From Chara braunii (Eukaryota > Streptophyta > Charophyceae > Charales > Characeae): DNA of 38,354 bases. Numbering within the stretch: position 1 is the stretch's first letter; every line of letters starts with the position of its first letter. A program made the translations under genes and the position numbers. The stretch lies in assembly GCA_003427395.1 (NCBI GenBank), contig BFEA01000168.1:549533-587886 (forward strand). Reading direction: 5' to 3'. The notes beneath the pieces are model-generated. The model had not been told where the DNA came from. It ran no database searches and saw only the letters and a program-made list of their open reading frames with translations. Positions 36,464-38,354 of this stretch are shown here, in pieces.

Positions 36464-37971
36464 GTGCTACTTTTTCGACATGAGCGGGTTCAAATGGCTA
36501 TAAGTTTTCACGCAGAGCATCAATTCAAGATCTGTTTTCACACGCCTCAAGGGGACTTGAAAATTGGCGACTTGGCCGTTGGGATCTCATTTTCATCAAT
36601 GTTCAGACATCTTCCATGCTCGCGCCGCCGCTGTGAGCTTTGTGCGCTGACGACTCTTGGATTGCGGTTCAAGCCTGGCACAAAATCAAACAAGGGAAAA
36701 GCTTCATGGTGATCAGTCTTTGGACTGAATACCACTACTACCGCTTGAGAAATTTTAAGAACACCAGAGGTTGCTGCCCAATCAACGTGTGCATTTGATT
36801 ACTAGATAAATAAATATATAAATTAATAAATAGATAAATCGGATCTGTTTTGCGAACTGTGAAACCTTCAGATCAAGGCCAAACCCAATAGCAAAAGTAC
36901 CCCTAGGGTTTTGGGCCGAGTTTTACTCTTGCCTTGATCTGGGTCCTTGCGAAGTGCATTGACCGTCGTCTTGCTGACGATGGTCATTTGCTGAAATACC
37001 CCATCAGTTTCAATCTATAATTTTTGTGGAGGACAAATTTTGAATATTTCCCTGCAAATCTGAAAACCCGCGGGGTGAACCCGAAAGAGGTTTTAGCCCA
37101 CGTCGCAGATCTGCGGGTCAGAGTTAATTAATATATTTATGATCAAAATTTGTTTCTTTTATTTTTCCCATTCCAATCACAGAAGAAGACATCTGCCACA
37201 GTTAATTAGTGGGGACGTGACAGGCCAATCAAACCCTACTCCCTGCCACGCCGCTGAGGACCTCTGAAGCGGGCATGGCGGGAGACAGACGCCGCTGTCC
37301 CTGGCTTCAGCGACGGACAGGGCACCCTCCCCGGGTTTCCTCACACCGTGACTAAGGACTGGTGGCCTAAAATGGCTTGGCCTTTCGCGTTTCCCCCGTC
37401 CCTGGCGAAAGACACCAAAAGAGGGGCAACCCGTGGCCGCATTGGTAGGAGGCTTATCACCTCCCATGGAAGGTCATAAGCCCCCTCCTTGCCATCGGAT
37501 GTGGGTATCCGTCAGGGGTAGCCCGACAGCATGTTTAGAAGGGAGGACGACGCCCATCGGTATCCCATTATGGGACCGCCGAGTCTAACCCGTGATCGCT
37601 TCACGCCAGGGCATTAAGTGACTAGTGATTGACAACAGAAAGCCCTGCTGGCGCTACGACCGTTGAGGATCGACCTCTCGTTCTCTTCATTCCATTTTAC
37701 TTTATTCGATTTTAACTTATTTTATTTTGTTATTTTCTGAATTACAATTCGCTACTATGTTGAACTTTAAAAGCTATTTCAGTCCCTCGTTTGGAACACA
37801 GGGGTCACCATATGCGGCGATCCTATAAAGAGTGAGAGAAGTTGGCAGCTGTTTAGCAGGGTGAGCATGTGACAGTCCATCTGTTTGCGCACGTGCTGAG
37901 TGTTAAAGTCTGGGTTATCTCAGAGTCTGCGGTCCGGTATCGTGTATGGTCCAATCGAGAGGGGCTCAACC
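36464..37971. other. Unrecognised region, no gene supported
   Basis: The 82-codon ORF at 36464-36712 plus has no recognised pattern. A/T-only patches lie at 36800-36840 and 37125-37170. An imperfect hairpin with 11-bp arms is at 36960-36986 (TGACCGTCGTC and GACGATGGTCA). 37200-37660 is GC-rich. From about 37880 the sequence begins to resemble the region before the minus-strand conserved family. Confidence 0.35.
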
Positions 37972-38259
37972 ATGGTGCCCAGCAATGGGTTGTACGGGTA
38001 TAGGCCAAGAGACCTCCAGTTCCTTTGGAGGTGGGAGCGGATGTTGGGAGATGGGCCTGTGGTGACGGCCGTTTTGAACTACTGTCACTGTAACCAGGAG
38101 GCCAAGCTGAAAATAAATGTTTATGCTGGTTCAGGAACTTGGCTGCTGCGCTATTTTGGAGACTCCCTGCTGCGCTATTTCGGGACTGCAGCTGCGCTGC
38201 TCATCCGCAATGAGGCACAGCGCTGGAGGAGTCCAGCGCCGAGAAGAGTAGCGGAGTTA

Positions 38260-38354
<95 letters not shown>
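37972..38354 (+). CDS. Unknown conserved protein family, plus copy, runs off the window
   Basis: The frame is open from ATG 37972 to the end of the window, the last part being only microsatellite-coded repeats. The core reads MVPSNGLYGYRPRDLQFLWR, WERMLGDGPVVTAVL, then HCNQEAKLKINVYAG. It matches the minus-strand copy at 34792-34640 in MV-S-GL-GYRPR-LQFLWRWE, G-GP-VTA-L and HCN-EA-LKINV. The Met was chosen because it is conserved in both. Similarity extends upstream to about 37880, including a TGA, so the real start may lie earlier and be lost. After LKINV the copies diverge and this one enters a 24-bp duplicated CTGCTGCGCTATTT motif. Confidence 0.45.
38261..38354. repeat. Microsatellite (TG)10(AG)37 at the window end
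   Basis: TG repeats at 38261-38280 are followed by AG repeats from 38281 to the last base. The sequence stops inside the repeat, as a contig often does. Confidence 0.97.

Noticed and set aside
37200-37660. GC-rich block as ribosomal RNA or a structured RNA gene
   Set aside because: I see none of the conserved rRNA core motifs and no convincing fold; it was left as unrecognised.

Overview
The window looks like repeat-dense nuclear DNA of a streptophyte (plant-lineage) genome. It is built almost entirely of retrotransposons, many nested in or truncated by one another, and I could not identify a host gene. The plant-lineage reading rests on a Ty3/gypsy chromovirus whose pol ends in a chromodomain, a primer-binding site of initiator-tRNA-Met type, and a second element with an 18-base primer site of the plant tRNA-Asp type. 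A large charophyte-alga genome such as Chara is my best guess from general familiarity with such polyproteins; this is inference that the window cannot prove. Two N stretches and two lone Ns show it is draft assembly, and it ends inside an (AG)n microsatellite.

Layout. 1-5917 (+): element A, a decayed Ty3/gypsy chromovirus (gag, protease, RT, RNase H, integrase, chromodomain, polypurine tract, 3' LTR). Its 3' LTR ends inside the integrase gene of element B, a copy of the same family on the minus strand. B runs from its 5' LTR and primer site (13787-12835) through a long leader, gag, protease, RT and RNase H to a cut integrase at 5918. B's leader is itself split by a 5'-truncated LINE (10548-11759, minus) with a poly(A) tail and a candidate 8-bp target-site duplication. 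The order of events is therefore B first, then A and the LINE into B.

14009-16515 is a second minus-strand LINE 3' half of related type. 16516-19743 is a pyrimidine-rich non-coding block made of repeats: a 162-bp tandem unit carrying an 8-bp-arm hairpin with partner-compensating changes, a larger duplicated block about 1.4 kb apart, and a 27-bp minisatellite. It runs into an N gap whose two sides share the same 16 bases.

20242-22451 is a third chromovirus fragment (D). Its RT catalytic YxDD region was hit by a 1501-bp LTR-type element (E) flanked by a perfect 5-bp target-site duplication. 22452-23412 is a duplicated LINE 3' UTR fragment, and 23413-24496 is another chromovirus LTR (G).

24501-30478 holds a different LTR family (F). 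Two ~1-kb arms lie in inverted orientation 3.3 kb apart, the left followed by a perfect tRNA-Asp primer site, with short gag-like coding fragments but no pol. 30479-38354 is mostly unrecognised. It has an exact 79-bp tandem duplication, a ~250-bp repeat carrying a small ORF, and two copies on opposite strands of an unknown protein family marked by a YRPR..LQFLWRWE..HCN motif.

The retroelement genes make one system: gag packages the RNA, protease cuts the polyprotein, RT/RNase H copy the RNA from a tRNA primer, and integrase with its chromodomain inserts the copy. Every copy seen here carries stops, frameshifts or lost catalytic residues and should be inactive. Short tandem duplications (13-270 bp), several of which break reading frames, recur through the whole window.
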